Shown: piece after piece, positions 54,428 through 63,966 of the stretch
Layout of the letters: every line of letters starts with the position of its first letter
How positions within the stretch are numbered: position 1 is the stretch's first letter
From: Prosthecobacter sp. SYSU 5D2
GTDB lineage: Bacteria; Verrucomicrobiota; Verrucomicrobiia; Verrucomicrobiales; Verrucomicrobiaceae
DNA: 64,000 nucleotides
Direction of reading: 5' to 3'
Assembly: GCF_039655865.1 (NCBI RefSeq)
Contig: NZ_JBBYXL010000001.1
Span: 62,001 to 126,000 of the forward strand
Position numbers and translations under genes: made by a program
The notes under the pieces: model-generated
What the model saw: the letters and a program-made list of their open reading frames with translations, nothing else
Database searches by the model: none
Told to the model about the DNA's origin: nothing

Positions 54428-55906
54428 ATGTCCGTTACGCCACCTTCTTCTGCCGACGCTGGCTGGCGTCTGGAATCCACCTATGCCGCGCTGCCAAAGC
54501 TCTTTTATGTGAGGGCCAGACCGGTTTCTGTTACTGCGCCACAGACGGTGCTTTTTAACCGGGCGCTGGCAGAAGAACTGGGTTTGAAGGCCGATGCGCT
54601 GGATCATCCGGACGCGGCCCCTCTCTTGACTGGCAACCTGCTGCCTGCCGGGGCGGAGCCGCTGGCCCAGGCGTATGCAGGACATCAATATGGGCACTTC
54701 ACCACACTGGGAGATGGACGGGCGATTCTGCTGGGCGAGCAGGTGACGCTAACTGGCGGCCGTTTTGACATCCAGCTCAAAGGGTCCGGGCAGACACCGT
54801 TCTCGCGGCGGGGTGACGGACGGGCAGCATTGGGGCCGATGCTGCGCGAATACATCATCAGCGAGGCGATGCACGCTCTGGGCATCCCTACGACGCGCAG
54901 CCTGGCGGTCGCCACAACCGGAGAGGCGGTTTACCGGCCAAAGCCGCTGCCAGGGGCGGTGCTGACCCGGGTAGCCGCCAGCCATATCCGTGTGGGCACG
55001 TTTGAATGGGCGGCGGGACATGGAGACAAAGAGGCGCTGCGGGCGCTGGCGGATTATACAAGGGCACGGCACTACCCGGAGACGGCCGAGGCGGAGAGTC
55101 CGTATCTGGCCTTTCTCCAGGCGGCCATTGACCGCCAGGCGGCGCTCATTGCCCGGTGGCAGCAGGTGGGCTTCATCCATGGGGTGATGAATACGGACAA
55201 CATGGCGCTGTCCGGCGAGACGATTGACTATGGCCCCTGTGCTTTCATGGATGCGTATGATCCGGCCACGGTCTTCAGCTCCATTGACCAGCGCGGCCGC
55301 TATGCGTATGCGAACCAGCCGCCCATCGCCCAATGGAACCTGGCACGGCTGGCGGAGGCTCTGCTGCCACTGCTGCATGAGGATGAAGCCAAATCCATCG
55401 AGCTGGCGAACTTGGCACTGGAGGCCTTTATCCCCGCTTTCCAGCGACACTGGCTGACTGGCATGAGGGGCAAGCTGGGGATGTTTACAGATGAGGCGGA
55501 CGATGCCGCCCTGGTGGATGACTTTATCGAATGGATGCGGAAAACGCGGGCGGACTTTACGCTCACCTTTCGCACACTGGCCGGCGACGGAGCGGCTGCT
55601 CACGGCCTAACAAAGGATGCTTCTTTCCGGCAATGGCATGAGCAATGGACCGCAAGGCTGTCGCGCCAGCCGCAGTCTGAAGAGGCGGTGCGGGCACGGA
55701 TGCAGGCGCACAATCCTGCCGTGATCCCGCGCAATCACAAGGTGGAAGAGGCACTGCAAGCGGCGGTTGAGCAGCAGGACTATGCGCCGGTGAAACGGCT
55801 GCTGGAGGCACTGGCCAGGCCGTATGATGACGCGGCGGCACATTCAGAATACAGCACGCCGCCACCTCCAGGCGGGCAGCCGTATCTGACGTATTGCGGA
55901 ACGTAA
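54428..55906 (+). CDS. selO: Protein adenylyltransferase SelO (YdiU/UPF0061)
   Basis: A 492-residue pseudokinase that AMPylates proteins. Conserved segments in order: QAYAGHQYGHFTTLGDGRAILLGE, DIQLKGSGQTPFSRRGDGRAALGPMLREY (nucleotide-binding Lys and Gly loop), ISEAMHALGIPTTRSLAV, RVAASHIRVGTFEW, FIHGVMNTDNMALSGETIDYGPCAF (catalytic Asn/Asp) and an extended helical C-terminal half. The protein ends TYCGT; the Cys stands where eukaryotic SelO has selenocysteine, as is normal for bacteria. Slightly longer than E. coli YdiU. Its stop is only 4 bp from that of the convergent YHYH gene. It contains a GCCTAACAA word with a CTA codon (55607). Confidence 0.92.
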   Translation: MSVTPPSSADAGWRLESTYAALPKLFYVRARPVSVTAPQTVLFNRALAEELGLKADALDHPDAAPLLTGNLLPAGAEPLAQAYAGHQYGHFTTLGDGRAILLGEQVTLTGGRFDIQLKGSGQTPFSRRGDGRAALGPMLREYIISEAMHALGIPTTRSLAVATTGEAVYRPKPLPGAVLTRVAASHIRVGTFEWAAGHGDKEALRALADYTRARHYPETAEAESPYLAFLQAAIDRQAALIARWQQVGFIHGVMNTDNMALSGETIDYGPCAFMDAYDPATVFSSIDQRGRYAYANQPPIAQWNLARLAEALLPLLHEDEAKSIELANLALEAFIPAFQRHWLTGMRGKLGMFTDEADDAALVDDFIEWMRKTRADFTLTFRTLAGDGAAAHGLTKDASFRQWHEQWTARLSRQPQSEEAVRARMQAHNPAVIPRNHKVEEALQAAVEQQDYAPVKRLLEALARPYDDAAAHSEYSTPPPPGGQPYLTYCGT

Positions 55907-55910
55907 AACC

Positions 55911-56864
55911 TCAGCACAGATCAGCCTCCTGGCGGTCTGCCACCGGGGGACCGCCACGGGGGCCCATGCCGGGAGCTGGCGGGCCGAACCCTGGTCCGCC
56001 AGGGCCTCCAGGTCCACCGCGCCTGCCGCGTCCGCCACCGGGAGGGCCGCCACCCTGTTTTTGAAAACTCGCATCGGCCTCCCCCTTCCACATCCGGCTC
56101 ATGTAGGGAAACTCGTCGGTGATGTAATAATGGTAGATGCCCTCAGGATGCTCCGGCGTGACGCCGAAGCGGCCATGGCATTCGTCCAGGTCCCCCTGCC
56201 CTGCGGCGTATTCATAGTCCTGCGTGTAGTAGCCATCGTATTTGCCGCCAGGGCCTTCGTCACCCGCAGGCCGTGTGCCTTTTTTCAGGCGGTAGCTGCT
56301 GCGCATAGGCACCAGGGGGCTGGTGGCATCCATCGGGGCCTGATGGCCCCTGGCCGCGTAAATAGGGAAGCCATCCGCCGCCCAGCCCAGCAGCAGCATC
56401 TGGTCCGGCTTGGCTCCGTTGAGCGACTGGATCAGGCCAGTGGGAAGCCCATGATAATGGTAGGCCCCATTGGGCTGCACATGCGCGTCATGCTCGTCCA
56501 GCCCCAGATTTACCTGTCCGCTTTTGGCCTCCGCCACCCAGCCGGAGCGGGGGTCACGTTTCCAAAACTCTGCTGTGCCGGGTTCAAAAGGCACTCCGTT
56601 CACCGCCACGCCGAAGAACGCGCGTTCCGATGGCGTGGGCTTGGGCGCAGCCTTCGGTTTCAGCGTCATGCGGAATTCGTAAGCCTGCGGGGAGACCGTA
56701 TTCGGGTTATTGGCATTTGGAAAGGCCCCCGTGGGATGATTGGCGATGCCATTGGAAGTCAGGATGCGCCAGCCGCCTTCTTCACGCAGGGCCGCCACAG
56801 GTGGAGTCGTGAGAGCAGAAACCACAGCCACCGACAGCCAGAACAGGATCAGGATTCGTTTCAT
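55911..56864 (-). CDS. Secreted YHYH-domain protein with Gly/Pro/Arg-rich tail
   Basis: A 317-residue exported protein. Signal peptide (KRILILFWLSVAVVSALT), then the YHYH domain: ERAFFGVAVNGVPFEPGTAEFW, LGLDEHDAHVQPNGAYHYHGLP (the YHYH motif), LLLGWAADGFPIYAARG and YEYAAGQGDLDECHGRFGVTPEHPEGIYHYYITDEFPYM. The C-terminal 50 residues are low-complexity Gly/Pro/Arg (GGPPGGGRGRRGGPGGPGGPGFGPP), a likely disordered, positively charged tail. YHYH proteins are secreted and often lie near other secreted or copper/oxidation proteins; function is not established. Start chosen at the signal peptide (56864); an upstream ATG at 56924 adds 20 unlikely residues. Convergent and nearly touching selO. Confidence 0.85.
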   Translation of the reverse strand: MKRILILFWLSVAVVSALTTPPVAALREEGGWRILTSNGIANHPTGAFPNANNPNTVSPQAYEFRMTLKPKAAPKPTPSERAFFGVAVNGVPFEPGTAEFWKRDPRSGWVAEAKSGQVNLGLDEHDAHVQPNGAYHYHGLPTGLIQSLNGAKPDQMLLLGWAADGFPIYAARGHQAPMDATSPLVPMRSSYRLKKGTRPAGDEGPGGKYDGYYTQDYEYAAGQGDLDECHGRFGVTPEHPEGIYHYYITDEFPYMSRMWKGEADASFQKQGGGPPGGGRGRRGGPGGPGGPGFGPPAPGMGPRGGPPVADRQEADLC

Positions 56865-57006
56865 AAGGCTCCATTGAACTCCATAGGCGGCCGCCTGACT
56901 TGGGGCTTTACCGGAGCTTAACAAAAATCATCTTTTTGCCTTCCTTTCCTTGCCTCACCCCGCCGCACTGCCGATAATCGTCCTCTTTCGCCAAACCATC
57001 CCCTCT

Positions 57007-59127
57007 ATGGCTCAACCGTTCCTCACCCAGGATTTTCAAATCCGCTGGTCCACCCTCGAAACATCCGCCATTCAGGCGGACATCAAAACGGCGCTGGAGC
57101 TGGCGGATGCGAACATCAACCGCCTGATCGAGCAGGACCGGGGCAAAATGAACTTTGATACCGTGGTGCTGGCACTGGATGAATCCACCCGCCCGCTCAA
57201 TGAGGCCTGGGGCCTGGTCCAGCATCTGGATGCGCTGTGCAACTCCCCTGCCCTGCGCGAGGCACACAACGCCATGCTGCCTGAGGTGAGCTCCTTCTTT
57301 GCCAAAATCCCCCTCAATGAGCACTTATGGGATCTCATCGAGACTTACAGCAAAACCGAAGACGCCCGCGACCTCCCTCCCGTGCGCAAACGCGCGCTGA
57401 AGGAGACCATGGAAAGCTTTATCCAGGCCGGTGCGGACCTGCCGCCAGAGAAGAAAAAGCGGCTGGAAGAGCTGGAGTCCGAGCTGTCCCAGGCCACGCA
57501 GAAATATTCAGAAAACGTGCTGGATTCCACCAACAAGTGGGAGCTGGTGATCACCGACGTGGAACGGCTGAAAGGCATGCCGGCCTCCGCCATCGAGGCC
57601 GCCCGTGCGGATGCCATCGCCAAAGGACTGGGCACGCCGGAGGATCCGCAATACCGCCTGACCCTGAAGGCTCCGTCCATGATCCCGGTCATGGAATACG
57701 CGGAGGATGAAAGCCTGCGCAAAGCCGTGTGGGAAGGCTCCACCAGCATCGGCCGCGGCGGTGAGCATGACAACACGGAGCTCATCTGGAAGATCCTGCG
57801 TCTGCGCCATGAAAAGGCCCAGATCATGGGCAAGGGCAACTTCGCCGACCATGTCCTGCAGCAGCGCATGGCCAAGACGGGGCAGAACGCGCTGAATTTT
57901 ATCGAGAACCTGCACGCCAAGGTCAAGAGCGCCTTTGACCGTGAAACCATCCAGCTCCAGGAGTACCGCGCCGATGTGGTCGGCCAGAGCGCGGACCTGC
58001 TGCAGCCCTGGGAGGTGGGCTTCTGGGCCGAGAAGCAACGGAAGGCCGAATACGATTTTGATGAGGAGGAGCTGCGCCCTTACTTCCCGCTGGACAAGGT
58101 GCTGGGCGGCATGTTCCGGCTGGCGGAGATGGTCTTTGACCTGCGCATCGTGGGCCGGGATGTGGTGCATTACCCTGCGGGTGAAACCGGCCCCGCCAGC
58201 ACCCAGCCGGGCGAGCTTGGCCCGGTGGAAGTCTGGCATCCGGATGTGAAATTTTATGAGGTGCGCAATGAGAAGGGCGTGCACATCGGCTCATTCTATG
58301 CGGACTGGCATCCGCGGGATTCCAAGCGCGGCGGTGCGTGGATGAACTATCTCAAAGGCGGCCTGCCGCCCAGCCCGGATGGTGAGCGCGACCGCCGTCT
58401 GCACCTGGGCCTCATCTGCGGCAACATGACCCCGCCTGTGGACGGCAAGCCCGCGCTGCTGACCCATGACGAGGTGTGCACCGTCTTCCACGAGTTCGGC
58501 CACTTGTTGCATCAGCTGTTAGGCAATGTGGAGATCCCCTCGCTCAATGGCGTGAATGTCTATTGGGATTTCGTGGAGCTGCCTTCCCAGATCATGGAAA
58601 ACTTTTGCTGGGAGCGTGAGAGCCTGGACCTCTTTGCCCGGCATCATGAAACTGGCGACACACTCCCGGCGCGCCTGTTGAAAAAGGTGCTCGCCGCGAA
58701 AAACTACCGCAGCGCCAGCGACATCGTGCGCCAGCTTTCCTTTGGCAAGCTGGACCTGGAACTGCACATGCACCACGCCACCGATGAAGGCGCGGACCTG
58801 GACCAGCTCTCCCGCCAGCTTTTGAAACCCTACCTGATGCCGCTGAAGACGGAACCCCCGTCCATGGCCCGCCGGTTTGGCCACCTGTTCAGCAGCCCCG
58901 TCGGCTATGCCGCCGGCTACTACAGTTACAAGTGGGCCGAAGTGCTGGATGCCGACGCCTTCACCCGCTTCCAGCATGAAGGCGTACTGAATCCAAAAGT
59001 GGGCCGCGACTTCCGCGACAAGATCCTCAGCAAAGGCAACTCCGAAGACCCCGCAAAGCTCTTCCGCGACTTCATGGGCCGCGACCCGGATCCGATGGCG
59101 TTGCTGATTCGGGCGGCGCTGGCTTAA
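57007..59127 (+). CDS. prlC: M3-family oligopeptidase (oligopeptidase A-like)
   Basis: A 706-residue cytoplasmic zinc metallopeptidase degrading short peptides. The zinc site is HEFGH (residues 495-499, in TVFHEFGHLLHQLLG), with the third ligand Glu in YWDFVELPSQIMENFCWE. Other M3 features: GRGGEHDNTELIWKILRLRHEKAQIMG, FYADWHPRDSKRGGAWM and AAGYYSYKWAEVLDADAF. Length is standard. The real start is the MAQPFLTQ methionine; an upstream frame from 56950 is not coding-like. The gene symbol is by family similarity (PrlC/OpdA) rather than proven orthology. Contains a CTGTTAGGC word with TTA codon at 58519. Convergent with sulfatase 8. Confidence 0.92.
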   Translation: MAQPFLTQDFQIRWSTLETSAIQADIKTALELADANINRLIEQDRGKMNFDTVVLALDESTRPLNEAWGLVQHLDALCNSPALREAHNAMLPEVSSFFAKIPLNEHLWDLIETYSKTEDARDLPPVRKRALKETMESFIQAGADLPPEKKKRLEELESELSQATQKYSENVLDSTNKWELVITDVERLKGMPASAIEAARADAIAKGLGTPEDPQYRLTLKAPSMIPVMEYAEDESLRKAVWEGSTSIGRGGEHDNTELIWKILRLRHEKAQIMGKGNFADHVLQQRMAKTGQNALNFIENLHAKVKSAFDRETIQLQEYRADVVGQSADLLQPWEVGFWAEKQRKAEYDFDEEELRPYFPLDKVLGGMFRLAEMVFDLRIVGRDVVHYPAGETGPASTQPGELGPVEVWHPDVKFYEVRNEKGVHIGSFYADWHPRDSKRGGAWMNYLKGGLPPSPDGERDRRLHLGLICGNMTPPVDGKPALLTHDEVCTVFHEFGHLLHQLLGNVEIPSLNGVNVYWDFVELPSQIMENFCWERESLDLFARHHETGDTLPARLLKKVLAAKNYRSASDIVRQLSFGKLDLELHMHHATDEGADLDQLSRQLLKPYLMPLKTEPPSMARRFGHLFSSPVGYAAGYYSYKWAEVLDADAFTRFQHEGVLNPKVGRDFRDKILSKGNSEDPAKLFRDFMGRDPDPMALLIRAALA

Positions 59128-59132
59128 GGGCG

Positions 59133-59153
59133 GCGGGGCAGTCTTTGCCCCAC
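59133..59153. terminator. Hairpin between convergent genes, no U-tract
   Basis: GGGGCA (59135-59140) pairs with TGCCCC (59146-59151) around a 5-base loop in the 43-bp space between the oligopeptidase stop and the convergent sulfatase 8 stop. There is no T-run on either side, so it is at best a weak terminator or a transcript-end stabiliser. Confidence 0.3.
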
Positions 59154-59170
59154 CCACCCCAGTGAGAGGC

Positions 59171-60634
59171 TCAGTTGATCGTCTCCGTCTCAGGCAGGCC
59201 ATACTGCTGCATCCACCACGTCAGGCGCTGGGCATCGGTCGGCTCCTGTTTGAAACCGCGGCGGCTCCAGGTGCGGAGGTAGTCCTGTTTTTTCGAGTGG
59301 CGGATCTCATCCATGCTGGGCTCTGTCGGCGGGTCGGGCAGGGCGCCTTTGTCCTCGCTGGTTTCCAGCCAGGCATCCATGTCTGCCATCAGGCCCGTCA
59401 GGCGGTCCTCCTGTTGCGGGTCTTTGGCCAGGTTCACCAGGCCGGTAGGGTCAGATTCCAGATCGTAAAGCTCCAGGGGCTCACGCTGGTCACGGGTGTA
59501 GCGGATCTGCATGGGGGACAGGGCGCCGATCTTGCCCAGCTCACGCAGCAGCGGCATGCCGGGATAACTGGCCTCTTTGTAGCCCGACCAGTTCAGATAA
59601 GGGAGCTCGGGATGGAAGTTTTTCACCAAAAGCTGGCCAGGGGTGATGACGGCACGAATGCGGTCCGGCGCATCGCCACAGCGGTCGCGGGCTGCAAAGA
59701 TGAGCGAACGGTCAGGAAAACTGCCGTTCAAAAGGGGCCGCCCTTGCATCCACTCCGGTACTGGCAGTCCGGCACGGTCCAGCATGGAAGGTGCCAGATC
59801 AATGAGGCTGACGAGACGTTCTTCCACCTCGCCTTTTCCCACCTTCGGACCGCGGACCAGCAGAGGCACCTGCAGGCCTTCCACACTGAGCCATTGTTTT
59901 CCCCAGGGCATGGGCCGTCCATGATCGGCAAAGAACATGACCACCGTGTTTTCAAGCTCCCCCTCTTTTTCAAGCTGGTCCAGGATGGCGCCAACCCGCT
60001 GGTCCACCACCTCCACACTGCGCAGGTAGGCATACCAGTCACGCCGGGTCAGCGGATGGTCAGGGTAGTTCGGTGGCAGGTCCAGCTCACGCAGCGCCTG
60101 CTCATCGTAGCTCTCAGGGATGGGGAAAGGGCGGTGCGGCTCAGAGATCTGAAATTGCGCAAAGAAGGGCTGCCCAGGCTTGCGCTGGGTCCAGTCATTC
60201 CCGTCAAACATCACCTTCGGGTCATGGGCAAAATTATAGTGCGTCTTGGCGTTCTTTTTCGTGCTGCCAGGGGCCACAGAATTAGTGACAAAATAACCGG
60301 CTTCACGCATCAAACCGGGGAGGTGCTTATACGGAGCGGCCAGCGGCTGCGGGTTTTCCACATCATGCGCATGCAGCCCGGTGGTGGTCTGATAACAGCC
60401 GAGAATGAAGGCGGAACGCGAGGAACTGCATACGGGCGCGGAGGCATAAGCACGCGTGTATTTGCGCCCCTCCTGGGCCAGCCGGTCCAGGTTCGGCGTC
60501 TTCACCCCCTCAGCCCCATAGGCCGTGATGTCCGGAGACATGTCATCCGCCACAATCCAGACAAAATTCGGTCCCGCCGCCTGCACCACCTGCATCGCGA
60601 GCCCACACACCAGAGTCAGAACAAACCTCTTCAT
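59171..60634 (-). CDS. Secreted sulfatase 8 with a proline-less maturation motif (CSSSR)
   Basis: A 487-residue sulfatase-fold protein, solitary and 43 kb away from the main block. Signal peptide (FVLTLVCGLAMQVVQA), GPNFVWIVADDMSPDITAYGAEG (metal Asp pair), APVC69-SSSRSAFILGCYQTTTGLHAH at the maturation site, VVMFFADHGRPMPWGKQWLSVEG, and the C-terminal ELYDLESDPTGLVNLAKDP. CxPxR is replaced by C-S-S-S-R (no Pro). Together with sulfatase 6 (CSTCR; same YQTTxG and ARDRC context) it forms a distinct sub-lineage within this genome. Heparan-N-sulfatase-like overall. No Lys/Gly tail. Start 60634 chosen by the signal peptide. Convergent with the oligopeptidase. Confidence 0.88.
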   Translation of the reverse strand: MKRFVLTLVCGLAMQVVQAAGPNFVWIVADDMSPDITAYGAEGVKTPNLDRLAQEGRKYTRAYASAPVCSSSRSAFILGCYQTTTGLHAHDVENPQPLAAPYKHLPGLMREAGYFVTNSVAPGSTKKNAKTHYNFAHDPKVMFDGNDWTQRKPGQPFFAQFQISEPHRPFPIPESYDEQALRELDLPPNYPDHPLTRRDWYAYLRSVEVVDQRVGAILDQLEKEGELENTVVMFFADHGRPMPWGKQWLSVEGLQVPLLVRGPKVGKGEVEERLVSLIDLAPSMLDRAGLPVPEWMQGRPLLNGSFPDRSLIFAARDRCGDAPDRIRAVITPGQLLVKNFHPELPYLNWSGYKEASYPGMPLLRELGKIGALSPMQIRYTRDQREPLELYDLESDPTGLVNLAKDPQQEDRLTGLMADMDAWLETSEDKGALPDPPTEPSMDEIRHSKKQDYLRTWSRRGFKQEPTDAQRLTWWMQQYGLPETETIN

Positions 60635-60802
60635 AGGTGAAGGTGAACGTCGGGGCCGCGAACATGTTTCAAGCCAGTCCAAACCTCCCAGACGCATCTC
60701 TCAAATTCCTTCCTCACGGAAGCACCTGCCACGGGTTCGACGGGCGGTTCCCCGGCGATAAGTCAGGAACCACTTTCGTCTTGCCCACCGTCTCTGTGCC
60801 TG

Positions 60803-61495
60803 ATGAAATGCTCCATGGACGAAGCCCTACCACAGAAGAAGCAAGGGTGCAGCAAGTTGAGCTTAACAGTAGCTCTAATTGTCTTCAGCCTGTTATTTGC
60901 AGCGGCGTTCTCCACCTACAGGCTCATGACATATTACGTTCAAGAAATGCATGCCGCCGCCAAGGCTCGGCATGTCTTGGGCCTGCTAATGGTTTATGCG
61001 GCTGAGCATAACGGGCAATATCCTGACCACGATCTGACGGCAGCACGTCCGACCTCCAACGAAGCATTCCGGCGGCTGGCGCAGGAGGGACTAGTCCACG
61101 AAGAGCTCCCTTTTGGCACCGCCCGCTCCCCCTTCATTCCTGATAAAAACATCGGCAGAGATACTGAATACGCCCAGTTTCTTGAGCCCGGCGAGAACCA
61201 TTGGATGATGACTGCGGGCATAAACGCAAAGTCTCCACCTTTTTTCCCTCTGGTCTGGGAGAATGCGGCCGATGCCTCCTGGCCCCCTTCCTGGCTCAGG
61301 GATAATCAGGGGGCGTCCGTGCGCGGCAGAGTCTGGCTAGGCAGCCGCATTATTATCGGTTTTAACGATGCCTCTGTCCTAATTACGAAGCTTATCGAAA
61401 AAGAAAACCAGCTCCATTTACCACCGTCCATCCTCGCCCCCAAAGGCAAAAACCCACTGCCTGAGCTGAAGATTCTGGACATTGATGTCCGCTGA
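60803..61495 (+). CDS. Type IV pilin/pseudopilin-like membrane protein
   Basis: A 230-residue protein with one N-terminal membrane helix (LSLTVALIVFSLLFAAAFSTY) after a short basic, Cys-containing stretch. The segment just after the helix (HAAAKARHVLGLLMVYAAEHNGQYPD) matches the helical 'spine' region of DUF1559/GspG-like pseudopilins common in Verrucomicrobiota and Planctomycetota, though the cleavage motif GFTLxE is not clear here. The mature part ends LPELKILDIDVR. In-frame alternative start at 60815. Possibly a non-classical pilin-like protein. Codon use is less GC-biased than its neighbours. Not in an operon with priA (83 bp apart). Confidence 0.6.
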   Translation: MKCSMDEALPQKKQGCSKLSLTVALIVFSLLFAAAFSTYRLMTYYVQEMHAAAKARHVLGLLMVYAAEHNGQYPDHDLTAARPTSNEAFRRLAQEGLVHEELPFGTARSPFIPDKNIGRDTEYAQFLEPGENHWMMTAGINAKSPPFFPLVWENAADASWPPSWLRDNQGASVRGRVWLGSRIIIGFNDASVLITKLIEKENQLHLPPSILAPKGKNPLPELKILDIDVR

Positions 61496-61578
61496 ACAAC
61501 CAGCTCCCCAGCAGTGCTGAGGTAAATCAACATCCTCCGTGCATTCCGCTGTGATCCGTGGTTCAGATGGCCTGCTGA

Positions 61579-63966
61579 ATGTCCATCCCTCCACCCAGTT
61601 CTTCGAAGCCTGCTGCCCAGTCACTTTTTGACCTGGGGCTGGCGGGTGCGGACGTGGCGGGAGAGGCCGGTCTGACGATGGATGCGGGGCAGCTCATCGC
61701 CCGGGTGCAGATCGAAACAGCGGCGGCGCTGGAACTGGACTATGCCATCCCGGAGAAGCTGCTGCGCACCATCGGCATCGGCACGAGGGTGATGGTACCG
61801 CTGCAAAACCAGCGCGTGGCGGCGGTGGTGATTGAGCTGCTGGAATCGTCCTCATTTAATGCCCGGCTGAAAGAGATCGCTTCACTGGTGGGCACACGGC
61901 CCATGTTTACCACCGGCCTGCTGAAGCTGGCGCACTGGATCTCCGATTATTATGTGGTGCCGGTGAACCGGGTGTTGCGCACCATGCTGCCGCAGGCGGT
62001 GAGGGAAAAGCCGGAGACTTTTCTCACGGACAGCCATCTCAAACTGGCCAAGGAGCCGCCGCCGGAGGTCTTTGAAAAAATGCATGCCAATGCGCCCATG
62101 CAGGCCCGCATCCTGGAGAAGCTGCGCAGCAACGGTGGCGAGGCGACGCTGAGCGAGCTCCGTCGCGAACTGCCACGCGCGACGGCGATCATCAAGCCGC
62201 TGCTGAAGGCGGGCTGGATCACCCGCAGTGAGATCCGTGTGGAGCGGGATCCGTTTCAGACAGAGGAGTTTTTACCCAGCCAGCCGCTGACGCTGACGGA
62301 TGAACAGCAGGTGGTTTATGAGGCGGTGCTGAAGGCCATCCAGCGCGAGGCTTACCTAACCAATAGTTCTACAACAACCGAACCTCGTCCGCCGTCCACG
62401 CTGCTGCTGCATGGCGTTACGGGCAGCGGCAAAACGGAAGTGTATTTGCAGGCCATCGCGCAAGTTTTGGAGATGGGCAAAACGGCGCTCGTTCTGGTGC
62501 CGGAGATCAGTCTGACGCCGCAGACCATCGAGCGTTTCAAGGCACGCTTTTCTGAGAAAACGGATGCCATCGCCGTGCTGCACAGCCACCTCAGCGATGG
62601 CGAGCGGCATGACGAATGGTTTAAGGTACATGAAGGCCGTGCGCAGATCGTCATCGGTGCCCGCAGCGCCATTTTTGCGCCATTGGAAAACCTGGGCATT
62701 ATCATTGTGGATGAGGAGCACGAACCCTCTTATAAACAGGAGGACGCGCCCCGATATCATGCGCGGGATGTGGCCGTGGTGCGGGGTCGCATTGAGCGCT
62801 GCGCAGTCCTGTTGGGCTCCGCCACGCCGAGCCTGGAATCCTTTCAAAACGCCACCCAGGGCAAGTACGAACTGCTGAACATGACCAAACGCACGGATGG
62901 CAAATCCATGCCTTTGATCCGCATCGTGGACATGCGGCTGGAGCGCCGCAAGGGCACCGAGGTGTCCTTTATCAATACAGGCATCCTTTCCCAAAAGCTG
63001 CGCATCGCCATCACCGCGCGGCTGGAGAAAAAGGAGCAGACGATCCTGTTCCTCAACCGGCGCGGTTTTAATACCAGCCTGTCCTGCGTGGCCTGCGGTG
63101 AGACCGTCCAGTGCCAGGAATGCGCCATCCCGATGACGCTGCATAAAAAGGACAACCGCCTCGTCTGCCACATCTGCGGAGCGCGGCGCGTGCCACCCAC
63201 CAAATGCCCGAGCTGCAAGGAACCCGGCTTGAAGTATGCAGGCTTCGGCACGGAGCGGGTGGAGCAGGCAGTGCGGGAAGTCTTTCCGCAGGCCCGCATG
63301 GCACGGGTGGATACGGACACCATGCAGCGGAAAAACCAGCTTCGCGATACCCTGAAGGACTTCCGCGCGCAGAAGCTGGACATCCTCATCGGCACGCAGA
63401 TGATCGCCAAAGGGCTGGACTTTCCCAACGTCACCCTGGTGGGTGTGTTGAATGCGGACACCGCTCTTAACATCCCGGACTTCCGCGCGGCTGAGCGCAC
63501 CTTCCAGCTTCTCGTCCAGGTAGCCGGGCGCTCAGGTCGTGGCGAGGTGAAGGGCGAGGTCTTTGTTCAGACCCATGCGCCGCACAGCCCGGCCATTCAG
63601 TTCAGCCGGCATACAGATTACGATGGGTATGCGCAGCAGGAGCTGGAGCAGCGGCTGGCTTTCAAATACCCGCCCTACACCCACATGGTGCTCATCAGTG
63701 CGCGGGGCAAACATGAAACCCAGGCGGAGTTCACCCTGCAGACCCTGCACAAGCGGCTGGAGCAGGGCCTGCCTGTCGGCACCATCATGGGCGAACCCAC
63801 ACCCGCCGCCCTGGCCAAGGCGCATGGCCAGCACCGCTTCCAGCTCCTGCTGCGCAGTGAAAAAATTCGCATCCTCTGCGCCCACATCAAGCGCGTGGTG
63901 GACGGACTGACGCTCCCCGCAGACATTTATGTGAGCTGGGATGTGGACCCGATGAATGTAAGCTAA
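61579..63966 (+). CDS. priA: Primosomal replication-restart helicase PriA
   Basis: A 795-residue superfamily-2 DNA helicase that reloads the replisome at stalled forks. N-terminal DNA-binding domain (RVQIETAAALELDYAIPEKL, IGTRVMVPLQNQRVAAVVIELL), Walker A LLHGVTGSGKTEVYLQ (near residue 280), Walker B IIIVDEEHEPSYKQE (DEEH), and GSATPSLES (motif III). The two-site zinc-binding insertion is intact: CVACGETVQC, CAIPM, CHICGARRVPPTKCPSC. The helicase C-terminus has GTQMIAKGLDFPNVTLVGVLNADTAL and VAGRSGRGE. The N-terminus carries about 35 extra residues compared with E. coli PriA. Ends just before the window edge. It contains an ACCTAACCA near-match with a CTA codon (62356). Confidence 0.95.
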   Translation: MSIPPPSSSKPAAQSLFDLGLAGADVAGEAGLTMDAGQLIARVQIETAAALELDYAIPEKLLRTIGIGTRVMVPLQNQRVAAVVIELLESSSFNARLKEIASLVGTRPMFTTGLLKLAHWISDYYVVPVNRVLRTMLPQAVREKPETFLTDSHLKLAKEPPPEVFEKMHANAPMQARILEKLRSNGGEATLSELRRELPRATAIIKPLLKAGWITRSEIRVERDPFQTEEFLPSQPLTLTDEQQVVYEAVLKAIQREAYLTNSSTTTEPRPPSTLLLHGVTGSGKTEVYLQAIAQVLEMGKTALVLVPEISLTPQTIERFKARFSEKTDAIAVLHSHLSDGERHDEWFKVHEGRAQIVIGARSAIFAPLENLGIIIVDEEHEPSYKQEDAPRYHARDVAVVRGRIERCAVLLGSATPSLESFQNATQGKYELLNMTKRTDGKSMPLIRIVDMRLERRKGTEVSFINTGILSQKLRIAITARLEKKEQTILFLNRRGFNTSLSCVACGETVQCQECAIPMTLHKKDNRLVCHICGARRVPPTKCPSCKEPGLKYAGFGTERVEQAVREVFPQARMARVDTDTMQRKNQLRDTLKDFRAQKLDILIGTQMIAKGLDFPNVTLVGVLNADTALNIPDFRAAERTFQLLVQVAGRSGRGEVKGEVFVQTHAPHSPAIQFSRHTDYDGYAQQELEQRLAFKYPPYTHMVLISARGKHETQAEFTLQTLHKRLEQGLPVGTIMGEPTPAALAKAHGQHRFQLLLRSEKIRILCAHIKRVVDGLTLPADIYVSWDVDPMNVS

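Noticed and set aside
55844..55906. Selenocysteine in SelO
   Set aside because: The gene encodes an ordinary Cys (TYCGT) followed by a stop; there is no in-frame internal TGA and no SECIS-type evidence.
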